DNA of 18,650 nt, taken from NCBI GenBank assembly GCA_035276085.1, contig DATELY010000007.1, positions 1 through 18,650 on the forward strand, read 5' to 3'. Within the stretch, counting starts at the first letter, position 1; the number at the start of each line of letters is the position of its first letter. The notes under the pieces are model-generated. The model ran no database searches. It had not been told where the DNA came from and worked only from the letters and a program-made list of their open reading frames with translations. The position numbers were made by a program, and so were the translations under genes. The stretch comes from DATELY01 sp035276085. Its GTDB lineage: Bacteria; Pseudomonadota; Gammaproteobacteria; Steroidobacterales; Steroidobacteraceae. Shown here in pieces: positions 17,713 through 18,650 of the stretch.

Positions 17713-17721
17713 TGCTACACT
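17713..17721 (+). promoter_or_regulatory. Extended -10 promoter of the second P-II gene
   Basis: TGCTACACT is a TGn-TACACT extended -10 without a well-spaced -35. Initiation near 17728 would leave a leader of about 55 nt. No sigma54 or NtrC element was found here, so this P-II gene is probably expressed without nitrogen control, unlike glnK. Confidence 0.45.
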
Positions 17722-17782
17722 CCAGGCGCTACCGGTGCTTGCTCGCGGGCGCGCACGGGTGCTCAAGTGCCTGGAAGCCCTC

Positions 17783-18121
17783 ATGAAATTGATCACCGCC
17801 ATCGTCAAGCCGTTCAAAGTCGAAGAAGTGCGAGAGGCATTGGCGGATGCGGGGATCGTGGGCATGACCGTGACCGAGGTGCGCGGCTTTGGGCGCCAGC
17901 GGGGCCATACCGAGCTGTATCGCGGCGCCGAATACGTGGTCGACTTTCTGCCGAAGTCGCGCCTCGACATCGCCGTGCAGGACACTCAGCTCGACCGGAC
18001 GCTGGAGGTCATTGCGGCTACTGCGCGTACCGGGAAGATTGGAGACGGCAAGATTTTCGTGACCGACCTGGGGCATGCCGTGCGCATTCGCACGGGCGAG
18101 ACCGACCTCGAGGCCATTTGA
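17783..18121 (+). CDS. Second nitrogen regulatory protein P-II (GlnB/GlnK family)
   Basis: 112 residues. The T-loop GFGRQRGHTELYRGAEY with Tyr51 is identical to that of the first P-II protein, and TGKIGDGKIFV and RIRTGE are also the same. The copies differ mainly at residues 58-85 (KSRLDIAVQDTQLDRTLEV versus KTKIELAVDDSIAEQVVEA). GGAAG six bases before the ATG at 17783 fixes the start; earlier in-frame codons are rejected. It lies beyond the amtB terminator, so it has its own promoter. It may act like GlnB, signalling to NtrB and glutamine synthetase adenylyltransferase, while the first copy controls AmtB. Sequence alone cannot assign glnB or glnK. A DUF4124 gene follows after 21 bp. Confidence 0.97.
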   Translation: MKLITAIVKPFKVEEVREALADAGIVGMTVTEVRGFGRQRGHTELYRGAEYVVDFLPKSRLDIAVQDTQLDRTLEVIAATARTGKIGDGKIFVTDLGHAVRIRTGETDLEAI

Positions 18122-18142
18122 AGCTCGATGCGAGGACAGAAC

Positions 18143-18604
18143 ATGCTGCGCTCTTCAATTTCCGCTCTGACACTGATCATCGCGGTCGTGGCCTCAGCCC
18201 AAGCCGACGTCTACAAGTACGTCGATGCCCAGGGGCACGTTCAATACACGGATAAACCCCAGACGCTTCCCGCTCAGCGCTTGAACGTCCGCTCGCAGAA
18301 GACCGACACCGTTGCGATGCAGGAGCGGGAACAGGCCGAGCGCCAGCATCAGGAAGAGGCGAACAAAATTCGCAAAGAGACAACAGGCCAGAAAGCGGAT
18401 CAACGCGATGCAGCTCAATCCTCCGCCAAGGACAAGGCTGAACGCTGCAGCAAGGCTCGCGAGCGATACGACAGCTACATGAATTCTCGGCGCCTGTTTG
18501 AGTCGTTGTCCAACGGTGAACGGCGCTACCTGAGCGATGCGGAATTGGATGCGGCGCGCGCTTCCGCTAAGGTGTCGATGGACGAGTTGTGCAAGGGCCT
18601 GTAG
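18143..18604 (+). CDS. Exported DUF4124 domain protein
   Basis: 153 residues. The signal peptide (residues 1-21, MLRSSISALTLIIAVVASAQ) is followed by VYKYVDAQGHVQYTDKP, the defining DUF4124 pattern. A long charged helix rich in Glu, Gln and Lys (about 58-105) follows, probably a coiled coil. Two cysteines, C102 and C150, could form a disulphide in the periplasm. GAGGA seven bases upstream supports the ATG at 18143 over 18128. It may be co-transcribed with the P-II gene. In pseudomonads and relatives, DUF4124 genes often lie beside glnA or ntrBC, so ntrB/ntrC could follow beyond the right edge (inference). Molecular function is unknown. The final 46 bp show no clear terminator. Confidence 0.9.
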   Translation: MLRSSISALTLIIAVVASAQADVYKYVDAQGHVQYTDKPQTLPAQRLNVRSQKTDTVAMQEREQAERQHQEEANKIRKETTGQKADQRDAAQSSAKDKAERCSKARERYDSYMNSRRLFESLSNGERRYLSDAELDAARASAKVSMDELCKGL

Positions 18605-18650
18605 GCCCCTCGATTTCGTCCGTTCCAACATAGTTTTTTCTAATGCGGCG

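Noticed and set aside
17722..17755. Sigma54 promoter for the second P-II gene (a GG-N10-GC spacing occurs near 17725)
   Set aside because: Bases around the GG and GC do not fit TGGCAC/TTGC, and no NtrC palindrome is nearby.
16291..17985. 564-codon open frame on the minus strand across amtB and the second P-II gene
   Set aside because: It crosses the amtB terminator and two certain genes, and its composition (His, Gln, Asp, Glu rich) is typical of a shadow frame.

Overview
The window is a chromosomal segment of about 60% GC from a gammaproteobacterium. The gltB-gltD pair, yadG-yadH ABC exporter, ubiK-comM, glnK-amtB, cytochrome c5 and a DUF4124 protein all look gammaproteobacterial. The ubiK/comM/glnK/amtB neighbourhood resembles that of pseudomonads and xanthomonads. 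A Xanthomonadales/Steroidobacterales-like source is a guess from gene style, not proven here.

Layout, left to right: the 5' end of a pirin gene (minus); an exported CsgG-like protein with an SH3-like C-terminus (minus); a 568-bp gene-free divergent region with a strong sigma70-type promoter and an apparently structured RNA; gltB and gltD (plus), separated by a palindromic heptamer-repeat element; a 149-bp inverted-repeat element; the yadG-yadH exporter (minus), with a third heptamer array at its internal junction; a divergent pair made of an unknown protein with a FlhD-like segment (minus) and a FlhC-like zinc regulator (plus); a uroporphyrinogen-III synthase-like gene (minus); tRNA-Arg(CCG), whose last 19 nt are repeated 140 bp downstream beyond a row of five hairpins; a membrane-anchored cytochrome c5 (plus), convergent with ubiK-comM (minus); then glnK-amtB, a second P-II gene and a DUF4124 gene (all plus).

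The unifying theme is nitrogen assimilation. GltBD makes glutamate from glutamine and 2-oxoglutarate. AmtB imports ammonium, and the two P-II proteins sense nitrogen and carbon status. The glnK-amtB promoter has a good NtrC palindrome and a -24/-12 sigma54 element. Genes between the two nitrogen blocks are housekeeping or regulatory and not obviously linked.

The observations most worth following are the structured RNA candidate upstream of gltB (1637-1789), the tRNA-linked repeat with its hairpin cluster (12702-12874), the divergent FlhD-like/FlhC-like pair (10241-11670), and the heptamer palindromes placed exactly at operon junctions (6560-6667, 9149-9176). All four need homology or covariation searches that could not be run here.
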